The notes beneath the pieces were generated by a model. That model had not been told where the DNA came from and did no database searches. It saw only the letters and a list, made by a program, of their open reading frames with translations. A stretch of 64,000 nucleotides of DNA from Streptomyces sp. AJS327 (GTDB taxonomy: Bacteria > Actinomycetota > Actinomycetes > Streptomycetales > Streptomycetaceae). Both the position numbers and the translations under genes were made by a program. This document shows, in pieces, positions 51,358 through 60,116 of the stretch. Positions within the stretch are counted from its first letter, which is position 1; each line of letters begins with the position of its first letter. The stretch covers positions 954,501 through 1,018,500 of the forward strand of contig NZ_SKBR01000002.1 in NCBI RefSeq assembly GCF_013450295.1, written 5' to 3'.

Positions 51358-51365
51358 TGCCCTGC

Positions 51366-53084
51366 TCAGGGACGCTCCGCGCCAGCCGTACCGCGCGCGG
51401 GGGACGGTCCGGGGCCGTGGCCCGGCTCCGGGCGCAGCGCCTCGGGGATCGTGACCGTGAACTCCGCGCCGCCACCGGTGGGTTCACACACCGTCGCGGT
51501 GCCGCCGTGCCGTTCGGCGAGCCGCCGTACCAGAGCCAGCCCGAGACCGCGCCAGCCGTGCGCCGGTGGCTCCTTGGTCGACCAGCCCTCGGTGAAGATC
51601 AGCTCGTACTGCTCGGGTGGGATGCCCCGGCCGCTGTCCCGCACCCGGATCAGCAGCCCGGGGGCGGGGGCGGCCCGCGTGGTGCGTCCGTCCTCCCGTA
51701 CGGCCAGCTCCACCTCCACGGTGGCGTTCTCCGTACCGGCCGCCGCGTCCAGCGCGTTGTCCACGAGGTTGCCGACGACGGTGGCCAGCTCCCGCGGGTC
51801 GACCAGCCGGTCGGGGACCCGGGTGCCGGGGGTCAGCCGGAAGGCCACGCCGCGCTCGGCGGCCACGGTGGCCTTGCCGACGAGCAGCGCCGCGAGCAGT
51901 GGCTCCCGTACCCGCTCGGATATCTCCCGGGTGGTGTCCCGGCGGCGACCCGCCGTCTCGCTCAGGTAGTCGACCGCCTCGTCGTAGAGCCCGAGTTGGA
52001 GCAGGCCGAGCAGGAGGTGGACGCGGTTGGCGTGCTCGTGCTCCTGGGCGCGGAGCGCGTCGATCAGCCCGTGTGAGCCGTCCAGCTCGCGGCCGAGCAG
52101 TTCCAGTTCGGTACGGTCCCGGAAGGTCGCGACGGCGCCGCCGTCGTCGGTCGGCATCCGGTTGGCGAGCAGCACCCGCCCTCCGCTGACGGTCAGCAGG
52201 TCGCGTCCGGTGGCCCGGCCGGTGAGCACGTCCGTGGTGCGGCCCGGGCCCAGCGCCTCGTCCGCGGTCAGGCCCTGGGCCTCGGGGCCCAGTTCCAGCA
52301 GCCGCTGCGCCTCGTCGTTGACCAGCCGGATTCGGCCCCGCGCGTCGAGCGCGACGATGCCCTCGTGGATGCCGTGCAGCATGGCGCTGCGCTCGGCGAG
52401 CAGGGCGGAGAGGTCGGAGAAGGCCAGCCCGTGGGTCTTCCGGCGGAGCTTCCTGGAGACCAGCAGCGCCGCGAGGGCGCCCGCCCCCAACGCGCCTCCC
52501 GCGTACGCCAGTAGTTCGGGCAGCGAGGCGAGCAGCCGCTCGCGCACGTCGTCGTAGGCCATGCCGACCGAGACGGCGCCGACCACCTGTCCGGCGGCGT
52601 CGCGGACCGGAACCTTGCCGCGAGCTGACCGGCCCAGCGTGCCCGCGTCGATGTGCCGTACCTCGCGTCCGGCCAGCGCCTCGGCGGGGTCGGTGGAGAC
52701 GCGCTCGCCGACCCGGTGGGGTTCGGTGTGGGACCAGCGGATCCCGCGACGGTCCAGCACCACCACGTAGCTCGCGCCCGTGGACCGGCGCACGCGTTCC
52801 GCGATCGTCTGCACCGGTCCGTCGGCGCTGGGCCCTTCCCGGGCGCGTAGCAGCGTGGGGAGTTCCGGGTCGGCGGCGGTGGCCTGCGCGACGGACAGCG
52901 CGCGGTCCATGGCCTGTTCGTCGAGCCGTTCGCTGTAGGGCCCGAGGAACAGCCCGGTGGTCATGGCGGTCACGCCGAGTACCAGAGCGAGTTGGGTGGA
53001 GCGGACGTGGGCGAAGACCCGGCGTGCGCCGCCCCGTCCGGCGAGACGGCGCGCGGTCCGGACGGGTGGTGGGGCTGTGGCCAC
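51366..53084 (-). CDS. CitA/DcuS-type sensor histidine kinase
   Basis: This 572-residue membrane kinase has TM1 (about 30-48), an extracellular sCache-like sensor (49-180), TM2 (about 190-210), a PAS domain (HGIHEGIVALDARGRIRLVNDEA) and a kinase core. The phospho-acceptor is His349 in RAQEHEHANRVHLLLGL. ATP-binding boxes are NLVDNALDAA, RDSGRGIP and GRGLGLALV-like HGWRGLGLALV. GTG 53084 has GAGGAG at 5 nt. These kinases usually sense di- or tricarboxylates with a CitB-type regulator next door, but none is present here. Confidence 0.9.
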   Translation of the reverse strand: MATAPPPVRTARRLAGRGGARRVFAHVRSTQLALVLGVTAMTTGLFLGPYSERLDEQAMDRALSVAQATAADPELPTLLRAREGPSADGPVQTIAERVRRSTGASYVVVLDRRGIRWSHTEPHRVGERVSTDPAEALAGREVRHIDAGTLGRSARGKVPVRDAAGQVVGAVSVGMAYDDVRERLLASLPELLAYAGGALGAGALAALLVSRKLRRKTHGLAFSDLSALLAERSAMLHGIHEGIVALDARGRIRLVNDEAQRLLELGPEAQGLTADEALGPGRTTDVLTGRATGRDLLTVSGGRVLLANRMPTDDGGAVATFRDRTELELLGRELDGSHGLIDALRAQEHEHANRVHLLLGLLQLGLYDEAVDYLSETAGRRRDTTREISERVREPLLAALLVGKATVAAERGVAFRLTPGTRVPDRLVDPRELATVVGNLVDNALDAAAGTENATVEVELAVREDGRTTRAAPAPGLLIRVRDSGRGIPPEQYELIFTEGWSTKEPPAHGWRGLGLALVRRLAERHGGTATVCEPTGGGAEFTVTIPEALRPEPGHGPGPSPARGTAGAERP

Positions 53085-53105
53085 GATGGCTCCTCGGTGC
53101 GGTGT

Positions 53106-53150
53106 GGGCCCCACAGGGGCGCGCGCCGGGCGCGCGCCCCTGTGGGGCCC
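53106..53150 (-). terminator. 20-bp perfect hairpin after the sucrase/ferredoxin-like gene
   Basis: The arms 53106-53125 and 53131-53150 pair perfectly around a 5-nt loop, just downstream of the stop at 53170 (minus strand) and just upstream of the kinase start. Confidence 0.8.
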
Positions 53151-53169
53151 AGGGAGGCGCCGCGCGGGA

Positions 53170-54150
53170 TCAGCCGAGCGGCGCCGCCTCGGACGGTGCG
53201 GAAGGCCCGGTCGGCTCGATACCCGCCACCCGCATCCGCACACTCGCGGTCGGGGCGGCTCCGCAGCTCGCCGGGGCTGGTTCGCCCGGTTCGGCGTGGA
53301 CACGCACCCGCCAGCCCCGGCCGTCCCGGTGCGCGACCGTCACCGTCCAGTGGGATTCGGCGCCCTGAACCTCCGTCACGGCGAGGGCGTCCGCGGCGTG
53401 TTCGCCGCAGGCCGCGCGCACCGCCAGGTCGGCGGCCTGGCCCGGGCGGTCCCAGGCCGAGCGGCCCCGGCAGCCGTGCAGCGCGATCCGGCCGTCGCGG
53501 GCCGCGAGCACCGTGGACTTGACGGTGGGCGCGTCGGCCCGCCCGTACGCGTAGCCGTAGGGCAGGACGAGCAGCGTCGGCGCGAAGCGGTGGCCCCCGA
53601 TATGGGTGATCTCCCAGACGTCCGCGGCGCCGGAGGCCGCCAGTTCGGCGGCGAGCGGCCGCCCTTGGAGGGCGCAGCACTGGTCACGTTTGCCGTTCGT
53701 GCAGACCAGCACCAGCGGGTCGCCGCGGTACGGCGTCCAGCGGGGCGGGAGGCCGCCGGGATCCCCGGCGCCGAGCGCGGCGAAGTCGAGCGCGTCCAGG
53801 GCCTGCTGGATGGTTTCGGCACCGGAGGAGGGGGCGGACGTCCCGGGCTCCAGCACGGTGGTGCGTACCCAGGAGGCGCCCGGCAGGGTGTGGGCGAGGA
53901 AGGCGCCGCGTCGCTCGGCGCGGTGCCGGTCCGCGTGCGGTCCGGGGCGGCGGATCAACGCGACCCGGACGCCGTGGGGCTCGGCTCGCGCCTCCAGCCG
54001 GGCACCCAGCTCGGGGTCGAGGTGACTCCGTGTCAGTGCCTTGCCGCCCCAGGGCCCCGGCTGTTCGACGAGCAGCCAGGTGCGGGCGGTCGCCGCGGTC
54101 GCGGTGAGCGGTTCGGCCAGGGTGTGCGAGACGGCCGTGCAGGTATCCAC
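53170..54150 (-). CDS. Sucrase/ferredoxin-like (thioredoxin-fold) protein
   Basis: This 326-residue protein of the Suc_Fer-like family has a bacterial thioredoxin-like 2Fe-2S ferredoxin region: LVCTNGKRDQCCALQGRPLA, WEITHIGGHRFAPTLLVLPYG and HGCRGRSAW supply the conserved cysteines and histidines. Enzymatic role is not established. GTG 54150 is taken as start because a TAGGCT element lies 7 nt upstream with no ribosome site, implying a leaderless mRNA. That element overlaps a probable iron box, so the gene is likely repressed by IdeR/DmdR-type regulators when iron is plentiful. It is divergent from a CobW GTPase. Confidence 0.85.
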   Translation of the reverse strand: MDTCTAVSHTLAEPLTATAATARTWLLVEQPGPWGGKALTRSHLDPELGARLEARAEPHGVRVALIRRPGPHADRHRAERRGAFLAHTLPGASWVRTTVLEPGTSAPSSGAETIQQALDALDFAALGAGDPGGLPPRWTPYRGDPLVLVCTNGKRDQCCALQGRPLAAELAASGAADVWEITHIGGHRFAPTLLVLPYGYAYGRADAPTVKSTVLAARDGRIALHGCRGRSAWDRPGQAADLAVRAACGEHAADALAVTEVQGAESHWTVTVAHRDGRGWRVRVHAEPGEPAPASCGAAPTASVRMRVAGIEPTGPSAPSEAAPLG

Positions 54151-54169
54151 GTAGGTGAGCCTAGCCTCT
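54151..54169 (-). promoter_or_regulatory. Iron box (IdeR/DmdR-type operator)
   Basis: On the minus strand the site reads AGAGGCTAGGCTCACCTAC, which matches the actinobacterial iron box TTAGGTTAGGCTCACCTAA at 15 of 19 positions, including the whole TAGGCTCACCTA core. It abuts the start codon and covers the -10 element of the sucrase/ferredoxin-like gene. Confidence 0.75.
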
Positions 54170-54370
54170 GTTGACCTCGGCGCCCGGCGTGTTCGGACCC
54201 CGGCGCGGGCGCGCCCCGGGAGCCCGCCCGGTTCCGTGCTCCCCTTCGAAGGGCGTGTCTCCCGCGCGCCCCACCCGGACCCCGGGGCACCCCGCGCGCG
54301 GGCGGCGCCCGGGCGTGCGCGGGTAGCATCGCAGCCGCTGGCGGCGGCGAGGAGCACGTCGAAGCGAGGC

Positions 54371-54430
54371 GAACCGGGTAAGACCAGGGCAAGCCGGGTG
54401 AGCCCGGGTGAGCCCGGATAAGCCAGGGAA
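54371..54430 (+). repeat. Six imperfect 10-bp tandem repeats
   Basis: Units of about AAGCCNGGGTA follow one another with exact 10-bp period from 54371 to 54430, directly upstream of the cobW-like gene. The period equals one helical turn. Confidence 0.65.
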
Positions 54431-54461
54431 CCAAGGAACACGTGGGAGCCAGGGGAGCGCA

Positions 54462-55664
54462 GTGGCCGAGAGCAGAGTGCCGGTGGTGGTCGTGGCGGGG
54501 TTCCTGGGCTCGGGGAAGACCACCCTGCTCAACCATCTGCTCCGCCGGAGCAGGGGGACCAGGATCGGCGCCGTCGTCAACGACTTCGGCAGTATCGAGA
54601 TCGACGCGATGACGGTCGCCGGGCAGGTCGACTCGATGGTCTCGCTGGGTAACGGCTGCCTCTGCTGCGCGGTCGACACCAGCGATCTGGACGAGGTGCT
54701 GGAGAGTCTGGCCCGCCCGGAGCTGGGCATGGACCTGATCGTGGTCGAGGCGAGCGGTCTAGCGGAGCCGGAGACGATGATCAGGATGATCCTGGCCAGC
54801 GGGAACCGCCGCGTCGTCTACGGCGGGCTGGTCGAGGTGGTGGACGCGGCGGAGTTCACGGCGGTCCGCGAGCGCCATCCCGAGCTGGCCCGGCATCTGG
54901 GCGTCGCGGACCTCGTCGTGCTGAACAAGGCCGACCGGGTGAGCGAGGAGACGCGGCGGGAGCTGGAGGACACGGTGGCCGAACTGGCGCCCGGCGTCCC
55001 GGTGATCCCGGCCTCGCACGGCCGGATCGACCCGGCGCTGCTGTTCGACGCGCCGCACCGCGAGCGGCCCGCAGTCGAGCAGCTCTCCTTCGACAGCCTG
55101 CTCTGGGACGAGCGGGAGCGGGAGGAGACCTGCGCGGAGCGCTCCGGCGAGGCGTGCGGGCACGGCCCCGGCTCGCCCTGCGCGCGGCATCTGCACGCCG
55201 CGTACCAGAGCGTCGCGTTCACGGCGGCGGACCCGCTCGCGCCGCGGCGTCTGCTGGCCCTCCTGGACGCCCGGCCGGCGGGTCTGTACCGGGTCAAGGG
55301 GTTCGTCGACTTCGGGGACCTGGATCCGGACCACCGCTACGCGCTGCACGCGGTCGGTGGTTTCCTGCGCTTCACCCCCGAGCCCTGGCCGCGCGACGAG
55401 CCCCGCGGCACCCAGCTGGTGCTGATCGGCACCGGGCTCGACGGCCCGGCGCTGAGCGGCGCGTTGGCGGAATGCGTGGCCGCGCCGACGGACGGGGGCC
55501 CGGCGGCGGTGGACGGCAGCGAGCTGTGGGGCGTCCTGCGGTACGTGGAGCGGGAGGAGGAGGACGCGGCATGGGGGGCCGGGGCAGCCGGATACGCCGG
55601 AGATGTGGCGGACGCCGATCGCTACGAACCGCTCGTGACGGCGGGGGACCCCGAGGGCGACTAG
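54462..55664 (+). CDS. CobW/COG0523 family GTPase (metallochaperone-like)
   Basis: This 400-residue protein has Walker A GFLGSGKT (13-20), the metal-binding CxCC motif in GNGCLCCAV (Cys66-Cys69), EASGLAEPE and the NKAD G4 motif, then a CobW C-terminal domain. A Cys/His-rich stretch (CAERSGEACGHGPGSPCARHLH) lies between domains and could hold a metal. Members insert or store zinc, cobalt, iron or nickel; the metal here is not predictable. GTG 54462 has AGGGGAG. It is divergent from the iron-box-controlled sucrase/ferredoxin-like gene, 311 bp away. Confidence 0.9.
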   Translation: MAESRVPVVVVAGFLGSGKTTLLNHLLRRSRGTRIGAVVNDFGSIEIDAMTVAGQVDSMVSLGNGCLCCAVDTSDLDEVLESLARPELGMDLIVVEASGLAEPETMIRMILASGNRRVVYGGLVEVVDAAEFTAVRERHPELARHLGVADLVVLNKADRVSEETRRELEDTVAELAPGVPVIPASHGRIDPALLFDAPHRERPAVEQLSFDSLLWDEREREETCAERSGEACGHGPGSPCARHLHAAYQSVAFTAADPLAPRRLLALLDARPAGLYRVKGFVDFGDLDPDHRYALHAVGGFLRFTPEPWPRDEPRGTQLVLIGTGLDGPALSGALAECVAAPTDGGPAAVDGSELWGVLRYVEREEEDAAWGAGAAGYAGDVADADRYEPLVTAGDPEGD

Positions 55665-55778
55665 CCGGGATCCACGAGATGCCGGATCCCGGACCCGGGG
55701 GGAACCGTCAGCGGTGATCCGGGTCGCGGGCTCGCGGAGCGGGCGGTCCGGCGGAGGCGCGAGCGGCGCCTCCGCCGG
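55665..55778. terminator. Two hairpins in the convergent cobW-parC gap
   Basis: A 9-bp stem (55665-55673 with 55684-55692) follows the cobW-like stop and a 13-bp stem (55748-55760 with 55766-55778) follows the parC stop on the other strand. Confidence 0.65.
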
Positions 55779-55784
55779 TGGGCG

Positions 55785-58235
55785 TCAGGCGGGGCCCGCC
55801 ATCGCGGCGACCCGCTTGGCCAGCGGGGTGCCCGAGCCGTCCCGGCGCGGGTCGGGCTCGGGGAGTTCCACCGGGGCGCCCGTGGCGGTGGCCGCTCGCG
55901 CGGGGGTGGCACCGGCCCAGGCGAACGTGAGGTGGTCCTCGCCCTTGAGGAAGCGCTGGCAGCGCACCCCGCCGGTGGCCCGGCCCTTGCGCGGGAACTG
56001 GTCGAAGGGGGTGAGCTTGGCGGTGACCGGGGTGTCGTCGAGCGTGCCGTCGGCGCCGGTCACCGTGAGGACCACGGCGTCCGCGGCCGGGTCGACGGCG
56101 GAGAAGAACACCACCCGCGCGCCCTCGCCGAGCTTGACCCCGGCCATGCCGCCCGCGGCCCGCCCCTGGGGCCGTACCTGTCCGGCCTGGAACCGCAGGA
56201 GCTGGGCCTCGCTGGTGACGAACACCAGGTCCTCCTCGCCGGTGCGCAGCTCCGCGCCGCCCACCACGCGGTCGCCGTCCTTCAGCGTGATGACCTCCAG
56301 ATCGTCCTTGTTGGACGGGAAGTCGGGGACCACGCGCTTGACCACGCCCTGTTCGGTGCCGAGGGCCAGGCCGGGGGAGGACTCGTCCAGAGTGGTCAGG
56401 CAGATCAGCGTCTCCCCGGTTTCCAGGGAGATCAGCTCCGAGGACTGGGTGCCGCCGGAGAGGTTCGGCGGACCCGAGGACTCCGGAAGCTGCGGGAGGT
56501 CGACGACGGGAATCCGGAGCAGCCGGCCGGCGGAGGTGACCGCCCCCACCTCGCCCCGGGTGGTGGCCGGGACGGCGGAGACCACCACATCGTGCTTGAC
56601 CCGCTTGACCGACTCGTCGGACACCGGTTCGCCGTTGGCCGTGCGGGCCAGCAGTCCGGTGGAGGAGAGCAGCACCCGGCAGGGGTCGTCGGAGACCTCC
56701 AGCGGCACCGAGGCGATCGGCGCCTCGGCGGCGTCCAGCAGCTCGGTGCGGCGGGGGGTGCCGTACTTCTTGGCCACGTCCGCCAGTTCGGAGGAGACGA
56801 GCCTGCGCAGCGCCGCGTCGGACTCCAGGATGGCGGTCAGTTCCTCGATCTCGGCGCGGAGTTGGTCGCGCTCCTGCTCCAGCTCCAGCCGGTCGAACCG
56901 GGTGAGCCTGCGCAGCGGGGTGTCCAGGATGTACTGGGTCTGGATCTCGCTCAGCGAGAAGTGCTCCATCAGCGCGGACTTGGCCTCCGCCGCGTTCTCG
57001 CTGCCCCGGATGATCGCGATGACCTCGTCGATGTCGACGAGGGCGGTGAGCAGGCCCTCCACCAGGTGGAGCCGGTCCCGCCGCTTGGTCCTGCGGAACT
57101 CGCTGCGCCGCCGCACCACGGTGAAGCGGTGGTCGACGTAGACCTCCAGCAGCTCCTTCAGCCCGAGCGTCAGCGGCTGGCCGTCCACCAGGGCGACGTT
57201 GTTGATGCCGAAGGACTCCTCCATCGGGCTGAGCTTGTAGAGCTGTTCCAGCACGGCCTCCGGGTTGAAGCCGTTCTTGACCTCGATCACCAGGCGTAGT
57301 CCGTGCGCCCGGTCGGTGAGGTCCTTGACGTCCGCGATGCCCTGGAGCTTCTTCGCGTTGACCAGGTCTTTGATCTTGGAGATGACCTTCTCCGGGCCCA
57401 CGGCGAAGGGGAGTTCGGTGACCACCAGCCCCTTGCGGCGCGCGCTGACCTGCTCCACCGTGGCCGTCGCCCGCATCTTGAAGGTGCCGCGGCCCTTGGC
57501 GTAGGCGTCCTTGATGCCCTCCAGCCCGACGATCCGGCCGCCCGTGGGCAGGTCGGGACCGGGGACGAAGCGCATCAGCGTCTCCAGGTCGGCGGCCGGA
57601 TGCTTGATCAGGTGCCGTGCGGCGGCGATGACTTCGCCGAGGTTGTGCGGCGGCATGTTGGTCGCCATGCCGACCGCGATCCCGGAGGAGCCGTTGACCA
57701 GGAGGTTCGGGTAGGCGGCCGGGAGGGTCACCGGCTCCCGCTCGCTGCCGTCGTAGTTCGGGGCGAAGTCGACCGTGTCCTCGTCGATCGAGGTGACCAT
57801 CAGCCCGGCGGCCGGTGCCGAACGGCACTCGGTGTACCGCATGGCGGCGGGCGGGTCGTCGTTCCCCAGCGACCCGAAGTTGCCGTGTCCGTCCACCAAC
57901 GGAAGGCGCATCGAGAAGGACTGGGCCATTCGCACCAGCGCGTCGTAGATCGCGCCGTCCCCGTGCGGGTGCAGCTTGCCCATGACCTCGCCCACGACCC
58001 GGGCGCACTTGACGTAGTTGCGCTCCGGGCGCAGGCCCATCTCGTGCATCTGGAAGAGGATGCGCCGGTGGACGGGCTTCATCCCGTCGCGTGCGTCGGG
58101 CAGCGCGCGCGAGTAGATGACGGAGTAGGCGTACTCCAGGAAGGAGCCCTGCATCTCGTCTACGACGTCGATGTCGAGGATGCGCTCCTCGAAGTCGTCC
58201 TCCGGCGGGGGAGTCTTCGTGCTGCGGCGGGCCAT
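55785..58235 (-). CDS. parC: DNA topoisomerase IV subunit A
   Basis: This 816-residue breakage-reunion subunit partners ParE. The catalytic Tyr lies in AAMRYTECR. The quinolone-resistance region reads VVGEVMGKLHPHGDGAIYDALVRMAQ, and the winged-helix and tower regions are intact. Six GyrA-like beta-pinwheel repeats in the C-terminal third are divergent and lack the GyrA-box QRRGGKG, which supports ParC over GyrA. ATG 58235 has AAGGAG about 10 nt upstream. Confidence 0.93.
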   Translation of the reverse strand: MARRSTKTPPPEDDFEERILDIDVVDEMQGSFLEYAYSVIYSRALPDARDGMKPVHRRILFQMHEMGLRPERNYVKCARVVGEVMGKLHPHGDGAIYDALVRMAQSFSMRLPLVDGHGNFGSLGNDDPPAAMRYTECRSAPAAGLMVTSIDEDTVDFAPNYDGSEREPVTLPAAYPNLLVNGSSGIAVGMATNMPPHNLGEVIAAARHLIKHPAADLETLMRFVPGPDLPTGGRIVGLEGIKDAYAKGRGTFKMRATATVEQVSARRKGLVVTELPFAVGPEKVISKIKDLVNAKKLQGIADVKDLTDRAHGLRLVIEVKNGFNPEAVLEQLYKLSPMEESFGINNVALVDGQPLTLGLKELLEVYVDHRFTVVRRRSEFRRTKRRDRLHLVEGLLTALVDIDEVIAIIRGSENAAEAKSALMEHFSLSEIQTQYILDTPLRRLTRFDRLELEQERDQLRAEIEELTAILESDAALRRLVSSELADVAKKYGTPRRTELLDAAEAPIASVPLEVSDDPCRVLLSSTGLLARTANGEPVSDESVKRVKHDVVVSAVPATTRGEVGAVTSAGRLLRIPVVDLPQLPESSGPPNLSGGTQSSELISLETGETLICLTTLDESSPGLALGTEQGVVKRVVPDFPSNKDDLEVITLKDGDRVVGGAELRTGEEDLVFVTSEAQLLRFQAGQVRPQGRAAGGMAGVKLGEGARVVFFSAVDPAADAVVLTVTGADGTLDDTPVTAKLTPFDQFPRKGRATGGVRCQRFLKGEDHLTFAWAGATPARAATATGAPVELPEPDPRRDGSGTPLAKRVAAMAGPA

Positions 58236-58763
58236 CGGGGCTGCGGCTCCTTCGGGGCGTGTGCCGTGCGGCCACGGCGGGCTGTTGGCGGTTGTCGCGC
58301 ACCATTGTGGCCTGGCGGGCCGACAGCCACCGACAACGGGGCACTCGGGGTCGCCGGGGTCACCTCCCGCCGGTGGGCCGGTTCCCGACGGTCGGTGACG
58401 TCCCGAGCCGCCTCCGTGGGTACGGGAGTTGACGGGACTGACGGACGGGGGCACCCGGTGGGTCCGGCGGGCTTCCCCTCCCAACCGTCCGCCTCCCCGG
58501 GCGCGTTCCGGACGGCCCGGACGGTCCGGGCGGGCGAGCCGTCCGGGGGCGGCGCCCGGCGGCGCCACCGGTAGCGCTCCGTGGCGGACCTCCCGACCCG
58601 GGAACGCCCGGCCCTGACCCTTCGGAAGGAGACCGTTACGGTACGGGAACTTCGCACGACGTTGGCACGGTTGCATACAGTGACAGCAGTACTGGATGCG
58701 CAGGCTCCGCAGCGGCGGGGAACACCCGGCCGCACCCTCCCACCCCGCGATCGAAGGGACTCC
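58236..58763. other. 528-bp divergent region parC-M16 peptidase
   Basis: No separate gene is supported. A frame open from 58581 joins the M16 gene but its first 61 codons show no fold and no good ribosome site. The least GC-rich part (58635-58695) probably holds the M16 promoter. Confidence 0.4.
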
Positions 58764-60116
58764 ATGCCCATGGGTCACACGGCTCCGCCCCCCGCCACAG
58801 GAGGGCTGACAGCTACCGAGCACCGACTGGCGAACGGTCTGCGGGTGGTGCTCTCGGAAGACCACCTGACACCGGTCGCGGCGGTCTGCCTCTGGTACGA
58901 CGTGGGCTCACGGCACGAGGCCGAGGGCCGCACGGGCCTGGCGCACCTCTTCGAGCACCTGATGTTCCAGGGATCGGCCCAGGTCCACGGCAACGGGCAC
59001 TTCGAGATGGTGCAGGGGGCCGGTGGTTCGCTCAACGGGACGACCAGCTTCGAGCGCACCAACTATTTCGAGACAATGCCGACGCACGAGCTGGAGTTGG
59101 CGCTCTGGCTGGAGGCCGACCGCATGGGCTCGCTGCTCTCCGCGCTGGACCAGGAGAGCCTGGACAACCAGCGGGACGTGGTGAAGAACGAGCGCCGCCA
59201 GCGGTACGACAACGTGCCCTACGGCACCGCCTTCGAGCGGCTCGTCTCCATGGTGTTCCCGAAGGGGCACCCCTACCACCACACCCCCATCGGCTCGATG
59301 GCCGACCTCGACGCGGCCTCCCTGGAGGACGCCCGGGAGTTCTTCCGCACCTACTACGCCCCGGGCAACGCGGTCCTGGCGATCGTCGGGGACATCGACC
59401 CGGAGCAGACCCTGGCGTGGGTCGAGAAGTACTTCGGCTCGATCCCGGCACACGAGGCGAAACTCCCGCCGCGTGACGGCTCGCTGCCGCCGGTGCTGGG
59501 GGCCGAGCAGCGGCGGACGCTGCACGAGGAGGTCCCCTCGCGGGCGCTGATGTCCGCCTACCGGCTGCCACCGGACGGCACCCGCGAGGCGGACGCCGCG
59601 GACGTCGCGCTGACCGTCCTCGGCGGCGGCGAGTCCTCGCGGCTGTACCGGAGGCTGGTCCGGCGCGACCGGAAGGCGGTCGCCGTGGGCTTCGGGATGC
59701 TGCGGCTGGCGGGTGCCCCGTCGCTCGGCTGGATGGACGTGAAGACCTCGGGAGACGCGGAGATCGCGGAGATCGACGCCGCGGTCGACGAGGAACTCGC
59801 CCGCTTCGCCGAGGAGGGGCCCACCCCCGAGGAGATGGAGCGGGCCCAGGCCCAGCTGGAGCGCGAGTGGCTGGACCGGCTCGCGACCGTCGGCGGCCGC
59901 GCCGACGAACTCTGCCGGTTCGCGGTGCTGTTCGGGGATCCGCAGCTCGCGCTGAGCGCGGTCCACCGGGTGCTGGACGTCACCGCGGAGGAGGCGCGGG
60001 CGGTGGCGGCCGAGCGGCTGCGCCCGGAGAACCGCGCGGCGCTGGTGTACGAGCCGTCCGGCCCGGCCGGCGAAGAGACCGACGAGTCCGTCGAGCACGA
60101 GGAGGCTGGCCAGTGA
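58764..60116 (+). CDS. M16-family zinc metallopeptidase (catalytic partner)
   Basis: This 450-residue peptidase has the inverted zinc motif HxxEH intact in AHLFEHLMFQG, with the downstream third ligand Glu in the QRDVVKNERRQR region. ATG 58764 (MPMGHTA) has AAGGGA at 5-6 nt. The next gene overlaps its stop by GTGA and encodes a non-catalytic relative; the two probably form a heterodimer like other bacterial M16B pairs. A cytoplasmic location is likely since no signal peptide is seen. Substrate unknown. Confidence 0.93.
   Translation: MPMGHTAPPPATGGLTATEHRLANGLRVVLSEDHLTPVAAVCLWYDVGSRHEAEGRTGLAHLFEHLMFQGSAQVHGNGHFEMVQGAGGSLNGTTSFERTNYFETMPTHELELALWLEADRMGSLLSALDQESLDNQRDVVKNERRQRYDNVPYGTAFERLVSMVFPKGHPYHHTPIGSMADLDAASLEDAREFFRTYYAPGNAVLAIVGDIDPEQTLAWVEKYFGSIPAHEAKLPPRDGSLPPVLGAEQRRTLHEEVPSRALMSAYRLPPDGTREADAADVALTVLGGGESSRLYRRLVRRDRKAVAVGFGMLRLAGAPSLGWMDVKTSGDAEIAEIDAAVDEELARFAEEGPTPEEMERAQAQLEREWLDRLATVGGRADELCRFAVLFGDPQLALSAVHRVLDVTAEEARAVAAERLRPENRAALVYEPSGPAGEETDESVEHEEAGQ

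Noticed and set aside
51309..53169. Response regulator paired with the sensor kinase
   Set aside because: Neighbouring gaps are too short and the flanking genes are parE and a sucrase/ferredoxin-like gene.
54371..54430. CRISPR array
   Set aside because: Repeats are 10 bp, contiguous, without spacers, and no cas genes are present.
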